From Dechloromonas denitrificans (GTDB lineage Bacteria > Pseudomonadota > Gammaproteobacteria > Burkholderiales > Rhodocyclaceae), in contig NZ_LODL01000021.1 in NCBI RefSeq assembly GCF_001551835.1, forward strand, positions 423,497 through 487,496: DNA of 64,000 nt, in the 5' to 3' direction. How positions within the stretch are numbered: the first letter of the stretch is position 1; each line of letters begins with the position of its first letter. Positions 54,252-61,530 of the stretch are shown here, piece after piece. Below the pieces are notes generated by a model. It saw nothing but the letters and a program-made list of their open reading frames with translations. It had not been told where the DNA came from and ran no database searches. The position numbers and the translations under genes are program-made.

Positions 54252-54701
54252 TCATGTCGCTTCCCAAGCCAGATCGCCTGCTGCCCGTGGAGGAATCCAG
54301 CGCAGCAGCACCTTGGCCAACTCTTCCGGGAAGATGGGCTTGCTGACAAAGTCATTCATCCCGGACTGAAAGCAGCCCTGCCGGTCCTCGGGCGTGACAT
54401 TGGCCGTCATCGCCACGATCGGCAGCTTGCCGAAATCGGGATTCTTGCGGATCTCCCGGGTGGCAGTCAGGCCATCCATCACCGGCATCTGCATATCCAT
54501 GAAGATCAGGTCATAATATCCCGGAGCCGCCGCCTGCAATCGGGCCAGCGCCAGACTGCCGTTTTCAGCAACGTCGACATGCAAACCAAAGTCTTCGAGA
54601 ATGAACAGGGCAACCTCCTGATTCACCGGATTATCTTCGACCAGAAGAATCTTCGCCCCAGCAATCGCCCGACGTACCAGCATCATTATTTCGCTCTCCA
54701 C
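54252..54701 (-). CDS. Receiver-only response regulator
   Basis: A roughly 149-residue receiver domain without output domain: KILLVEDNPVNQEVALFILEDFG, phosphoacceptor Asp in DLIFMDMQMPVMDGL, VAMTANVTPEDR and the Lys in FVSKPIFPEELAKVLL. The VEDNPVNQEV and MTAN forms are typical of receivers at the end of hybrid histidine kinases, so this may be a leftover of one or a single-domain relay. A GTG at 54701 with AGGAG 8 nt upstream is the best start; ATGs at 54686 and 54683 are possible and the frame is open to 54818. Divergent from the NarL-type regulator gene. Confidence 0.75.
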   Translation of the reverse strand: MESEIMMLVRRAIAGAKILLVEDNPVNQEVALFILEDFGLHVDVAENGSLALARLQAAAPGYYDLIFMDMQMPVMDGLTATREIRKNPDFGKLPIVAMTANVTPEDRQGCFQSGMNDFVSKPIFPEELAKVLLRWIPPRAAGDLAWEAT

Positions 54702-54856
54702 CACCGATTCTCCTGACTTCAATCCGGGACTCTCACCAACAACGGCCAGGCGAATCTCTTTGAAAATTATCCGCAACACTGAAAAGGCCAGAAAGAACGG
54801 CGCGCTCAGCAACTCCATCCGCTACAATTCAGCCCGTTTGACATATTCCATCCCGC

Positions 54857-55492
54857 ATGAAAACGCTCCGGATCATTCTCGCTGACGACCAGTTGCTGGT
54901 TCGTGCCGGGGTTCGCGCTCTGCTCGAATCGCTGCCCGGGCACGAAGTCATTGCCGAATGCGCCGACGGCAACCAGGCGATCGCCGAAGTTCGGCGCCAG
55001 AAGCCCGACATCACGGTTCTCGACATCGCCATGCCCGGCCCGTCGGGCATCGAAGTCACCAAAACCATCCGTCAGTTCGACCAGGCAACCCGAATCCTCA
55101 TCCTGTCCAGCATCGACCGTCACGAGATCATCGAACAGGCCATGGCGGCCGGCGCCAACGGCTACCTGCTGAAAGACTTCCTCCTCGCAGAGTTGCAACT
55201 TGCGGTTCAAACGGTCTCCAACAACGGCTGCTTCCTGTCGCCGCGCGTTCAGGAAACACTGAATCACCCCCTGCCGGACGGCGACCATGCCGGCAGCACC
55301 GTACTGACCGTTCGCCAGACAGAAATCCTCCGCCTGGTCGCCTCCGGCAAAACCACCAAGGAAATCGCCCGCGATCTCGAGATCAGCCCGAAAACCGTCG
55401 AATTTCATCGCGCCCAGTTGATGGAGAGAATCGGCGTGCACGATGTCACCGGCCTGACCCGTTACGCAATGCAGTATGGTCTGATCACCTGA
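54857..55492 (+). CDS. NarL/LuxR-family response regulator
   Basis: A 211-residue two-domain regulator. The receiver shows IILADDQLLVRAGVRALLES, D56 in VLDIAMPGPSGIEV, LSSIDR and the Lys in YLLKDF. The C-terminal LuxR-type HTH is LTVRQTEILRLVASGKTTKEIARDLEISPKTVEFHRAQLMERIGV. No kinase gene is beside it. It is divergent from the receiver-only gene and convergent, by 4 nt, with an HPt gene, so the three together look like a relay whose kinase is elsewhere. Confidence 0.92.
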   Translation: MKTLRIILADDQLLVRAGVRALLESLPGHEVIAECADGNQAIAEVRRQKPDITVLDIAMPGPSGIEVTKTIRQFDQATRILILSSIDRHEIIEQAMAAGANGYLLKDFLLAELQLAVQTVSNNGCFLSPRVQETLNHPLPDGDHAGSTVLTVRQTEILRLVASGKTTKEIARDLEISPKTVEFHRAQLMERIGVHDVTGLTRYAMQYGLIT

Positions 55493-55496
55493 CACA

Positions 55497-55910
55497 TCAG
55501 TCAGCCCCCGGTAGCTCAACAGCCAGCACCGTTCGCAACTCATCCCCCATCGCCACCACCGCTTGACGAAGACTGAGGCAATCGGCCATCAAGTCATCGT
55601 TCAGAACTCCGCCAGGCAGCGTATCAGGCGCCATTTGGCGCAATCCGTCCTCAATCCGGCGCGCCAGAACCAGGCAGGCATTCGCCGAAAACAGGACGCA
55701 ACTGCCGCGTATGTCATGTACCGCTTGTTTGATGGCACGCAAATCCGCATTGCTGATGCCTTGATCAAGTGAGTCCAGCAGGGTCGGCTGATTGCTCAGA
55801 TACATGCCAACCAGCCTTTTGGCAGCCCCGGCATTCCCTCCCAAATTGGTCAGCAAGTAATCCAGGTTGATCGTTTTGAAACTGGAGCCTGGCTCCATCG
55901 GATACGTCAT
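55497..55910 (-). CDS. HPt domain protein
   Basis: A 137-residue histidine phosphotransfer protein. The phosphorylated His is H65 in AIKQAVHDIRGSCVLFSANACLVLARRIEDGLR, the four-helix HPt pattern. Such proteins carry phosphate from a hybrid kinase receiver to a final regulator. The ATG at 55910 is chosen with AGAGG upstream; an ATG at 55934 would add eight residues. Partner proteins are probably the receiver-only and NarL-type regulators next to it. Confidence 0.8.
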   Translation of the reverse strand: MTYPMEPGSSFKTINLDYLLTNLGGNAGAAKRLVGMYLSNQPTLLDSLDQGISNADLRAIKQAVHDIRGSCVLFSANACLVLARRIEDGLRQMAPDTLPGGVLNDDLMADCLSLRQAVVAMGDELRTVLAVELPGAD

Positions 55911-55934
55911 TGCCAACGACCTCTTAGTCTGCAT

Positions 55935-56182
55935 TCTTCTTTTGCAAACAGCTTAGAGCCTCGCTGGCAGCGGGGGAACCGGGTATTACCCTAGGTCGGG
56001 AAGGCAGGACGCGGAGCGCCCTGCACAAGCCTCGGAAAATGAGCGAGTGACGCCGAGTTCCTTGCTCAAAAAGCAAGGGGGTGCCTTGGCGTGAAATGGC
56101 GAGGAACTGGGCCGAAGGAATCAAGGCCGGGAGATGATTCGCAGAAAATCCGGGGTCGGCGGCCAAGCCCAGGATTTCTCCC
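55935..56182. other. Intergenic stretch without recognisable gene
   Basis: About 250 nt between the HPt gene and the tRNA terminator. An open frame crosses it on the minus strand but has no ribosome site and no recognisable protein. There are short GC-rich inverted segments (GGACGCGGAGCGCCC and similar) but no clear RNA family. Nothing further can be supported. Confidence 0.5.
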
Positions 56183-56216
56183 GCAAAAAGCAAAAAGGCC
56201 AATCAAAGATTGGCCT
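56183..56216 (-). terminator. Terminator of tRNA-Arg
   Basis: On the minus strand AGGCCAATC, loop TTT, GATTGGCCT, then TTTTTGC-TTTTTG. A 9-bp perfect stem 23 nt after the tRNA CCA end. Confidence 0.92.
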
Positions 56217-56238
56217 AAGTGCTTTTGCATCATGTAGT

Positions 56239-56315
56239 TGGCGCGCCCGGAGCGATTCGAACGCCCGACCCTCTGGTTCGTAGCCAGATACTCTATCCAA
56301 CTGAGCTACGGGCGC
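56239..56315 (-). tRNA. tRNA-Arg (anticodon ACG)
   Basis: A 77-nt cloverleaf read leftward. The acceptor GCGCCCG pairs with CGGGCGC, the D-loop is AGCTCAGTTGGATAGAG, the anticodon loop CTACGAA has ACG between CTGG and CCAG arms, and the T-loop is GTTCGAATC. CCA is encoded. Anticodon ACG, read as ICG after deamination by TadA, decodes CGU, CGC and CGA. Confidence 0.97.
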
Positions 56316-56331
56316 GCTGTCAGAGCCGCGC

Positions 56332-56359
56332 ATTATACGGATGAATGCGTAGAATGCAA
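56332..56359 (-). promoter_or_regulatory. Sigma-70 promoter of tRNA-Arg
   Basis: Minus strand: TTGCAT, 16-bp spacer, TATAAT, followed by a GC-rich discriminator GCGCGGC, 16 nt before the tRNA 5' end. The GC-rich discriminator is typical of stringently controlled stable-RNA promoters. Confidence 0.85.
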
Positions 56360-56381
56360 GGGTTTTCAAGGAAAATGTGTA

Positions 56382-56648
56382 ATGCGCGCCAATTTCATCA
56401 GAATGCCCAAATATCCAGAGTGCTGGGAAAGCTGCGGCTCCTGTGCCAGCGGCAATGTCTTCATCCTTGAATTATTGGTGAAAATTGATGATTTGATCGA
56501 ACGCGACGACAACATCCTGACGCTGGAAACCGGCAAGGTCGCCCTCGACATCCCCTCCCCCTACGCCGGTCGGGTCGTCGCCATTCATGTCACAGAGGGC
56601 GATACAGTTGATGAGGAAGCGCTCCTGGTAACGCTGGAATCAATCTGA
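56382..56648 (+). CDS. Free-standing lipoyl/biotinyl-type domain protein
   Basis: An 88-residue protein that is little more than one lipoyl/biotinyl domain. The C-terminal 50 residues (LIERDDNILTLETGKVALDIPSPYAGRVVAIHVTEGDTVDEEALLVTLES) include the modifiable K52 in ETGKVAL, flanked as in E2 lipoyl domains. The N-terminal part IRMPKYPECWESCGSCASGN has three closely spaced cysteines, which is unusual in the fold. No dehydrogenase or carboxylase gene is nearby. The ATG at 56382 is used; M8 is a possible later start. Divergent from the tRNA, with overlapping promoter regions. Confidence 0.75.
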   Translation: MRANFIRMPKYPECWESCGSCASGNVFILELLVKIDDLIERDDNILTLETGKVALDIPSPYAGRVVAIHVTEGDTVDEEALLVTLESI

Positions 56649-56684
56649 CCAGACCCGACCACAGGCCGGGCCTGCGCCCCGCAG

Positions 56685-57020
56685 CTACTTTGGGGATTCG
56701 ACCACCATGCTGTTGCGGATTTCCCGCACCCCCTTGACGCTGCTGACCAGATCCAGCGCCCGCCGCAGTGCATGCTCATCCGGCACGCTGCCGGCCAGGG
56801 TCACGATACCGGCTTTGGTTTGCACCCGGAACTGACCGCCGGCCAGGCCGATATCGGTGCGCAGCAAGGTCTCGACCCGATCATTCAGCGTCGCGTCCGG
56901 CACCTCGCCAGCCGATAGCGCGGCAGCTTGCGGGTTATCGGTGGCGAAAGCGGTGAAACCCAAGCCGGCGAGCAGGCCAAAAACCAGCACGGTCGCAGCA
57001 ATCCCTTTATGGTTGCTCAT
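56685..57020 (-). CDS. BON domain periplasmic protein
   Basis: A 111-residue protein with a signal peptide (KGIAATVLVFGLLAGLGFTAFA) and one BON domain (PDATLNDRVETLLRTDIGLAGGQFRVQTKAGIVTLAGSVPDEHALRRALDLVSSVKGVREIRNSMVV). BON proteins such as OsmY bind membranes and help envelope stability. AGGAG lies 7 nt before the ATG at 57020. Upstream are a -24/-12 promoter and two GlrR-like boxes, so it is predicted to be under GlrR and sigma-54. It lies directly downstream of glrR. Confidence 0.9.
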   Translation of the reverse strand: MSNHKGIAATVLVFGLLAGLGFTAFATDNPQAAALSAGEVPDATLNDRVETLLRTDIGLAGGQFRVQTKAGIVTLAGSVPDEHALRRALDLVSSVKGVREIRNSMVVESPK

Positions 57021-57057
57021 GTTTAGCTCCTTTTGATATTGAACACAAAAGGCATAT

Positions 57058-57073
57058 TGCGAACTTCGTGCCA
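57058..57073 (-). promoter_or_regulatory. Sigma-54 promoter of the BON gene
   Basis: Minus strand TGGCACGAAGTTCGCA: -24 TGGCAC exact, GG and GC 10 bp apart, -12 TCGC (one mismatch to TTGC). It lies 38 nt before the BON start and has the same form as the bactofilin promoter at 60859. Confidence 0.8.
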
Positions 57074-57136
57074 GCCATTTTTTTATATACAAATCAATAA
57101 CATGTGAAATATCGGCAAAATACCGCCAGTCATTTT

Positions 57137-57154
57137 CGTCGCCCGCTAGCGACA
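57137..57154. promoter_or_regulatory. GlrR box (proximal) of the BON gene
   Basis: CGTC-GCCCGCTAGC-GACA, one mismatch from the known GlrR consensus TGTC-N10-GACA. It is 63 nt upstream of the -24 element of the BON gene. Confidence 0.65.
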
Positions 57155-57202
57155 GCGCGTTCCCTTTTTGCCTGCAACGCCTTATTTATCGGGGCAAACG
57201 AC

Positions 57203-57220
57203 TGTCACCGCTCAGCGACG
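57203..57220. promoter_or_regulatory. GlrR box (distal) of the BON gene
   Basis: TGTC-ACCGCTCAGC-GACG, one mismatch from TGTC-N10-GACA, 66 bp from the proximal box. It overlaps the last codons of glrR. Less certain than the proximal site because it lies partly in coding sequence. Confidence 0.5.
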
Positions 57221-58611
57221 CCGTCGCCGTCACTGCGGAACATGGCCGGCGTCAGGTCGTACTTCTGCAGCAAACGATAGAACTCGGTACGGTTACGCTC
57301 GGCAATGCGTGCTGCATCAGCCACATTGCCATCGGTCAACTTGAGCAACTGGACCAGATAACCGCGTTCGAAACGCTGCTTCGCCTCGCCATAGGTCAGC
57401 GCCTCCATGGTTGGCAAGCGCAAGGCACGCTGCACCAGCGACAGCGGGATCAACTGCGTCGAAGTCAGGGCGCAGCTTTGTTCCACTACGTTATAGAGCT
57501 GCCGAACATTGCCGGGCCAGGCTGCCGTGGCCAGCGCCTCAAGCGCATCCGGTGCAAAACCGCTGATCGGCTTGCCGTATTTGCCGGCGACCTGCTGGAC
57601 AAAATGTGCCGCCAGCGGCGGAATATCCTCACGCCGCTCTTCCAGGCGCGGCAAGGTCAGCGAAACGACATCCAGGCGATAGTAGAGATCCTCCCGGAAC
57701 TGCCCTTCAGCCATTGCCGCATCGAGGTCGCGATGCGTCGCCGAAAGCAGACGAACATCGACCGGCTCCGCTCGCGTCGCGCCAACCGGCCGTACCATCC
57801 GCTCCTGCAGCACCCGCAGCAGCTTGACCTGCAGCGCCAGCGGCATGTCGCCAATTTCATCGAGAAAGAGCGTGCCACCATTGGCTGACTGAAAGAGGCC
57901 GATCCGGGTATTGCCAGCCCCCGTAAATGCGCCTTTGACATGACCGAATAATTCGGACTCGAGCAACTGCTCGGGAATGGCACCACAGTTGATGGCGACA
58001 AAGGGGCCGTTGGCACGCGGACTGGCCCGGTGGATGGCGCGCGCCAGGACTTCCTTGCCGGTCCCGCTCTCGCCGCGAATCAACACACTGGCATCGGATG
58101 CGGCGACCATGCGAGCCTCGGACATCAAGCCGGCCATCCGCGTACTGCGAAAGACGATGCCGGCCAGCCACGCTTCCGACTGCATGCCCGAACCCAGTGA
58201 ATTGGCCGTATCGCCGGACGCCCCCGGAGCGGACAGCTGTAGCGCCTGATCGATCTTTTCGAGCAGCAACTGGCTGTCGAACGGTTTGGTCAGATAACCG
58301 AAAACCCCCCTTGATGTTGCGTCGACCGCATCCGGGATCGTGCCATGCGCCGTCAGCAGGATGACCGGCAAGGTCGGGCGGGTGCTATGGACCTCCTCGA
58401 ACAAGGCAAGGCCGTCGCGCCCCGGCAGGCGGACGTCGCTGACGACGACGCGTGGCGTATCGACGGCGATGTGCGTCAAGGCCTCTTCGGCCGACCCGGC
58501 CATCGAGACGCGAAAACCACGAGCCCGCAAGCGCATCGACAGCAGACGCAGGATATCCTCGTCGTCATCAACGACCAGAATGTGAGCCCCTTCATTCATG
58601 GCAGCCGTCAT
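57205..58611 (-). CDS. glrR: Sigma-54 response regulator GlrR (QseF)
   Basis: A 468-residue NtrC-type regulator. Receiver with D59 in VVVSDVRLPGRDGL and Lys in FGYLTKPFDSQ; AAA+ domain with GESGTGKE, the sigma-54 contact loop GAFTGA in HVKGAFTGAGNTR, and LFLDEIGDMP; C-terminal Fis-type HTH (LKLTDGNVADAARIAERNRTEFYRLLQKYDL). It activates sigma-54 promoters from TGTC-N10-GACA sites, two pairs of which are seen at the flanking BON and bactofilin genes. The start overlaps the qseG stop by 4 nt. Confidence 0.9.
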   Translation of the reverse strand: MTAAMNEGAHILVVDDDEDILRLLSMRLRARGFRVSMAGSAEEALTHIAVDTPRVVVSDVRLPGRDGLALFEEVHSTRPTLPVILLTAHGTIPDAVDATSRGVFGYLTKPFDSQLLLEKIDQALQLSAPGASGDTANSLGSGMQSEAWLAGIVFRSTRMAGLMSEARMVAASDASVLIRGESGTGKEVLARAIHRASPRANGPFVAINCGAIPEQLLESELFGHVKGAFTGAGNTRIGLFQSANGGTLFLDEIGDMPLALQVKLLRVLQERMVRPVGATRAEPVDVRLLSATHRDLDAAMAEGQFREDLYYRLDVVSLTLPRLEERREDIPPLAAHFVQQVAGKYGKPISGFAPDALEALATAAWPGNVRQLYNVVEQSCALTSTQLIPLSLVQRALRLPTMEALTYGEAKQRFERGYLVQLLKLTDGNVADAARIAERNRTEFYRLLQKYDLTPAMFRSDGDGVAER

Positions 58612-59174
58612 CGTGCCACTCCCGGAGTCATTGCACGTGGCGTCCGTGGCCGTTGCGGCAAGGTCCGCTCGATATCGGCCAAACCATCGATTTTCTCCTG
58701 TAACTCGGCGGCCTTGCGCTGACTCTCTTTCAATTGCTGCCCATGCTTTTCAAGTTGAGACTCCATTTTCTGACGCTCCAGATAGTTGTCAGCCAGTAAG
58801 CGGGCCAATAGCTGCAAGGGTTGTGCCGCCGGGTCGGTGGACTTGAGTACGCCATCGAGCAACCCAAGCGCCCGTCCGTAATCCTGCTGCACGCGCGGAT
58901 GACCAATCACCATGGCCATGCGCAACTGACCGTAAGGGGTCATCGGCAAGGCAGCGAGCACCATGCGCTCGCGCCCGATCTCGGCAGCCGACATCCGGTG
59001 CAGCATCTGGTAGTAGCTCAAGGCCGGGATCACACCTGACTCCGGAATCACGCCTGACTCCGGCATTGGCGGACGGCTCACCGGTTTCGGCTCGCTGGCG
59101 CAGCCAAACAGCGCCAGAGCCAGCAGAATCGGCAGCCAGCACTTCACGCTACCGATCTTTTTATTGTCGTTCAT
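58608..59174 (-). CDS. qseG: QseG-like lipoprotein
   Basis: A 188-residue outer-membrane lipoprotein: MNDNKKIGSVKCWLPILLALALFGCASEP, with lipobox LFGC. The mature part begins with a short tandem repeat PESGVI-PESGVI and then a helical region (YYQMLHRMSAAEIGRERMVLAALPMTPYGQLRMAMVIGHPRVQQDYGRALGLLDGVL) and a coiled-coil tail (LERQKMESQLEKHGQQLKESQRKAAELQEKI). It lies between kinase and regulator as in the enterobacterial qseEGF operon. The start overlaps the glrK stop. The upstream part of the open frame, to 59498, is a shadow of glrK. Confidence 0.78.
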   Translation of the reverse strand: MNDNKKIGSVKCWLPILLALALFGCASEPKPVSRPPMPESGVIPESGVIPALSYYQMLHRMSAAEIGRERMVLAALPMTPYGQLRMAMVIGHPRVQQDYGRALGLLDGVLKSTDPAAQPLQLLARLLADNYLERQKMESQLEKHGQQLKESQRKAAELQEKIDGLADIERTLPQRPRTPRAMTPGVAR

Positions 59175-60567
59175 TCGGTATATCCACATAAAAATGCGCG
59201 CCTCGACTACTTGGCAGCAAACCAACCTGTCCTCCCATCGCCCTGACCAGTTCACGAACAATGGATAGTCCGACACCGCTCCCCCGGCGTGGCATCGGCG
59301 CCCGCCGCTGCCCCTGAACAAATGGTTCAAAAATTCGCTCGATGTCTTCCGATGCCACCCCCGGCCCCTGATCGGCGCACTCCAGGCGCACCCCGGCCTC
59401 GTCCAGCGTCGCCCGCACGCTAACCTCCCCGCCCTCGGGGCTGAAATCAATGGCGTTGGAAAGCAGGTTGTCGACCACCACCGCCAGCTTCGCCGCATCT
59501 ACGCTGACCTCGCTATCCGCCGCCTCAACCTGCAAACTCAGATGTCGGGCCTGGGCTTGCAATTCGCGACGGCGCACGGCCTCGGTCAGAAAGGCCCGCA
59601 GGGAAACCGGCGAGTATTCCAGCCGGCGCGCCTCGAAAGAGGCGGCATTGAGGCTGAGCAGGCTTTCGATCTGGCGCTGCAGGGCCAGAACATTGTGCTG
59701 CAGGATCTCGACCACCTCGCGTTGCGAGTCGCCGAGCGGCCCCGGCACCTCTTCCCGGAGCAGCGAAACACCTTCACGCAGCGCCGTCAGCGGCGTTTTC
59801 AACTCATGCGAGACATGCCGCAGCATCCGTTCGCGATCAGCCTCCAGTTCAGCCAGACGCAGCCTCAGCCAATCCAGACGCCGACCAAGCTGGCGCAGGT
59901 CCGCCGGTCCGCCAACCACCACCGCCTCATCAAAGCGTTTTTCGCCCAGCCGCGTAATCGCCCGTTCCAGATGCCGCATCGGCCGCATCAACCACCAGCC
60001 CATCGCCGTCGCCACCACCAGAGCACCGAGCAATGCGGTGATCAATTGCCAGCCGAGACGCAAGCGATTGCGCTCAAGCTCCAGCAAAACCTGGGCATTC
60101 TGAAACTCCACCCAATGCTGCCCAACCGCCTTCATATCCTCGTTGAGCTGAACCAGACGGGCCAGCAATGGAGCAAGCTCGGCTTTATGCATCCCGCCAT
60201 CGAGGCCGGCTTTCAATTGCTCCGCGGTTGCCCGCCAATCGGCCAGCAAGCCGCCAAGCGGCGAGGCGGCAATCAACTCCAGTCGATCGACGGCGGCCAG
60301 TGAATGCGCAATGTTTTCATCGAAACGTTGACGGATGACTGCATCGCCGAGCACCAAAAACTGCCTGGCGCTACGCTCGACATCAACCGTACTTTCACCG
60401 AGCTCCTGGATCGAAGCCGTCAGTTGCAGCGCCAATTCGCCGCCCTGGCGACTTTGGCTGACAAAGCGCTCGACCACCAACCAACTGCGCACGGCCATTC
60501 CACCCAGCAGCAGAATGATCAGGACAAAGCCGGCCAGCATCACCCGGCGAAAGGAAATTCGAAGCAT
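59161..60567 (-). CDS. glrK: Sensor histidine kinase GlrK (QseE)
   Basis: A 468-residue kinase with two N-terminal membrane helices (VMLAGFVLIILLLGGMAVRSWLVVE and LITALLGALVVATAMGWWLM) around a periplasmic helical sensor, a HAMP domain (RPMRHLERAITRLGEKRFDE), the H-box MLRHVSHELKTPLTALREG and ATP-binding boxes (VVDNLLSNAIDFS, ADQGPGV, RRGSGVGLSIVRELVRAMGG). With QseG and GlrR it forms an envelope-stress relay. The ATG at 60567 (MLRISFRR) gives the normal membrane helix; an upstream ATG at 60636 is not conserved. The 353 nt to the divergent bactofilin gene hold its promoter and the GlrR boxes. Confidence 0.88.
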   Translation of the reverse strand: MLRISFRRVMLAGFVLIILLLGGMAVRSWLVVERFVSQSRQGGELALQLTASIQELGESTVDVERSARQFLVLGDAVIRQRFDENIAHSLAAVDRLELIAASPLGGLLADWRATAEQLKAGLDGGMHKAELAPLLARLVQLNEDMKAVGQHWVEFQNAQVLLELERNRLRLGWQLITALLGALVVATAMGWWLMRPMRHLERAITRLGEKRFDEAVVVGGPADLRQLGRRLDWLRLRLAELEADRERMLRHVSHELKTPLTALREGVSLLREEVPGPLGDSQREVVEILQHNVLALQRQIESLLSLNAASFEARRLEYSPVSLRAFLTEAVRRRELQAQARHLSLQVEAADSEVSVDAAKLAVVVDNLLSNAIDFSPEGGEVSVRATLDEAGVRLECADQGPGVASEDIERIFEPFVQGQRRAPMPRRGSGVGLSIVRELVRAMGGQVGLLPSSRGAHFYVDIPNERQ

Positions 60568-60700
60568 GCAATCGGTTTTAGCAAAAATAACAGTGTAGAC
60601 CGCAGGACTCAGATTATCGATAGCAACGGTCAGCAAAGCAGGAATTTTTCAATTCCAATGTCAATACAAAAACAGTTTTAAATCAGCAGATTAAATACAT

Positions 60701-60718
60701 TGTCGCTTTTTGCCGACA
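60701..60718. promoter_or_regulatory. GlrR box (distal) upstream of bactofilin
   Basis: TGTC-GCTTTTTGCC-GACA is an exact match to TGTC-N10-GACA. It lies in the divergent glrK/bactofilin region, 65 bp from a second exact box. Confidence 0.82.
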
Positions 60719-60765
60719 AGCTGATTTCAGTCATAGCGCGGCTTTAGCCCAGCTCATCAATCTGC

Positions 60766-60783
60766 TGTCGCCAATTGGCGACA
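60766..60783. promoter_or_regulatory. GlrR box (proximal) upstream of bactofilin
   Basis: TGTCGCCAATTGGCGACA is an exact and fully palindromic TGTC-N10-GACA site, 75 nt before the -24 element of the bactofilin gene. Confidence 0.88.
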
Positions 60784-60858
60784 CATGCCGGACCAGCGCC
60801 CGATTGCGAGGTAAGAAAAACACAATAACGTGTTGATACGACAATGATAAATATTTAC

Positions 60859-60874
60859 TGGCACGCTAATCGCA
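60859..60874 (+). promoter_or_regulatory. Sigma-54 promoter of bactofilin
   Basis: TGGCACGCTAATCGCA: -24 TGGCAC exact, GG and GC 10 bp apart, -12 TCGC. Transcription would start near 60886, about 35 nt before the gene. Confidence 0.85.
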
Positions 60875-60920
60875 AAGGGAAGAGCCAATTGCCGCAACAT
60901 CAGACCACGGAGCTTCCCCC

Positions 60921-61499
60921 ATGTTCAACAAACCCAGCCTGAGCAATCGCAACGACACCATCGCCAAAAAGGATGTTCGCAACATTCTTGGCACCCCTCC
61001 TACGATCTCCCAAGCCACAACCGAGTCAAGTGACAAAGCCTTACCGCATAGCACCTCTGTCGCCTCAAAAACCCAGCAACCGATAAACGTAACCGAACCG
61101 GCGAGCGAAAGCACGATGGGTGCTCGTCTGATTGTTGGCCCGGATGTCAAACTGAAGGGCGCGGAAATTCTCGACTGCGACACGCTGGTCGTCGAAGGAC
61201 GCGTCGAGGCAACCATGGACAGCCGGGTCATCCGGATTGCCGACCAGGGTTCCTTCGCCGGCAAGGTCAGCATCGACATCGCCGAAATTCATGGCAATTT
61301 TGAAGGCGAACTGACCGCACGTTCGCAGTTGATCATCCACAGCACCGGCAAGGTCAGCGGCAAGATCCGCTACGGCAAACTGGTTATTGACGAAGGCGGC
61401 GAACTCTGCGGAGATATCAATGCGATCTCCGCCGAAAAGCAGCATCCAATCAAACCCCTAAGCGAAGTTTCCCTACCCATAGCCGCGCTTGCCGGTTGA
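60921..61499 (+). CDS. Bactofilin (polymer-forming cytoskeletal protein)
   Basis: A 192-residue bactofilin. The first 65 residues are a disordered Ser/Thr/Gln-rich region; the core (ARLIVGPDVKLKGAEILDCDTLVVEGRVEATMDSRVIRIADQGSFAGKVSIDIAEIHGNFEGELTARSQLIIHSTGKVSGKIRYGKLVIDEGGELCGDI) is the repetitive right-handed beta-helix of the family. Bactofilins form filaments at the inner membrane and guide envelope shape and morphogenesis. GGAG lies 10 nt before the ATG. Predicted to be under sigma-54 and GlrR from two exact upstream sites. Confidence 0.93.
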   Translation: MFNKPSLSNRNDTIAKKDVRNILGTPPTISQATTESSDKALPHSTSVASKTQQPINVTEPASESTMGARLIVGPDVKLKGAEILDCDTLVVEGRVEATMDSRVIRIADQGSFAGKVSIDIAEIHGNFEGELTARSQLIIHSTGKVSGKIRYGKLVIDEGGELCGDINAISAEKQHPIKPLSEVSLPIAALAG

Positions 61500-61530
61500 A
61501 AGCTTTCCCAGCACACCATAGAATCCCATA

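Noticed and set aside
55924..56202. 92-residue minus-strand frame between the HPt gene and the tRNA
   Set aside because: It runs into the tRNA terminator, lacks a ribosome site and has no recognisable sequence; no gene is called.
59030..59068. Short tandem repeat in qseG as a phase-variable or CRISPR-like array
   Set aside because: Only two in-frame units of about 18 bp coding PESGVI; too few for slippage control or an array.
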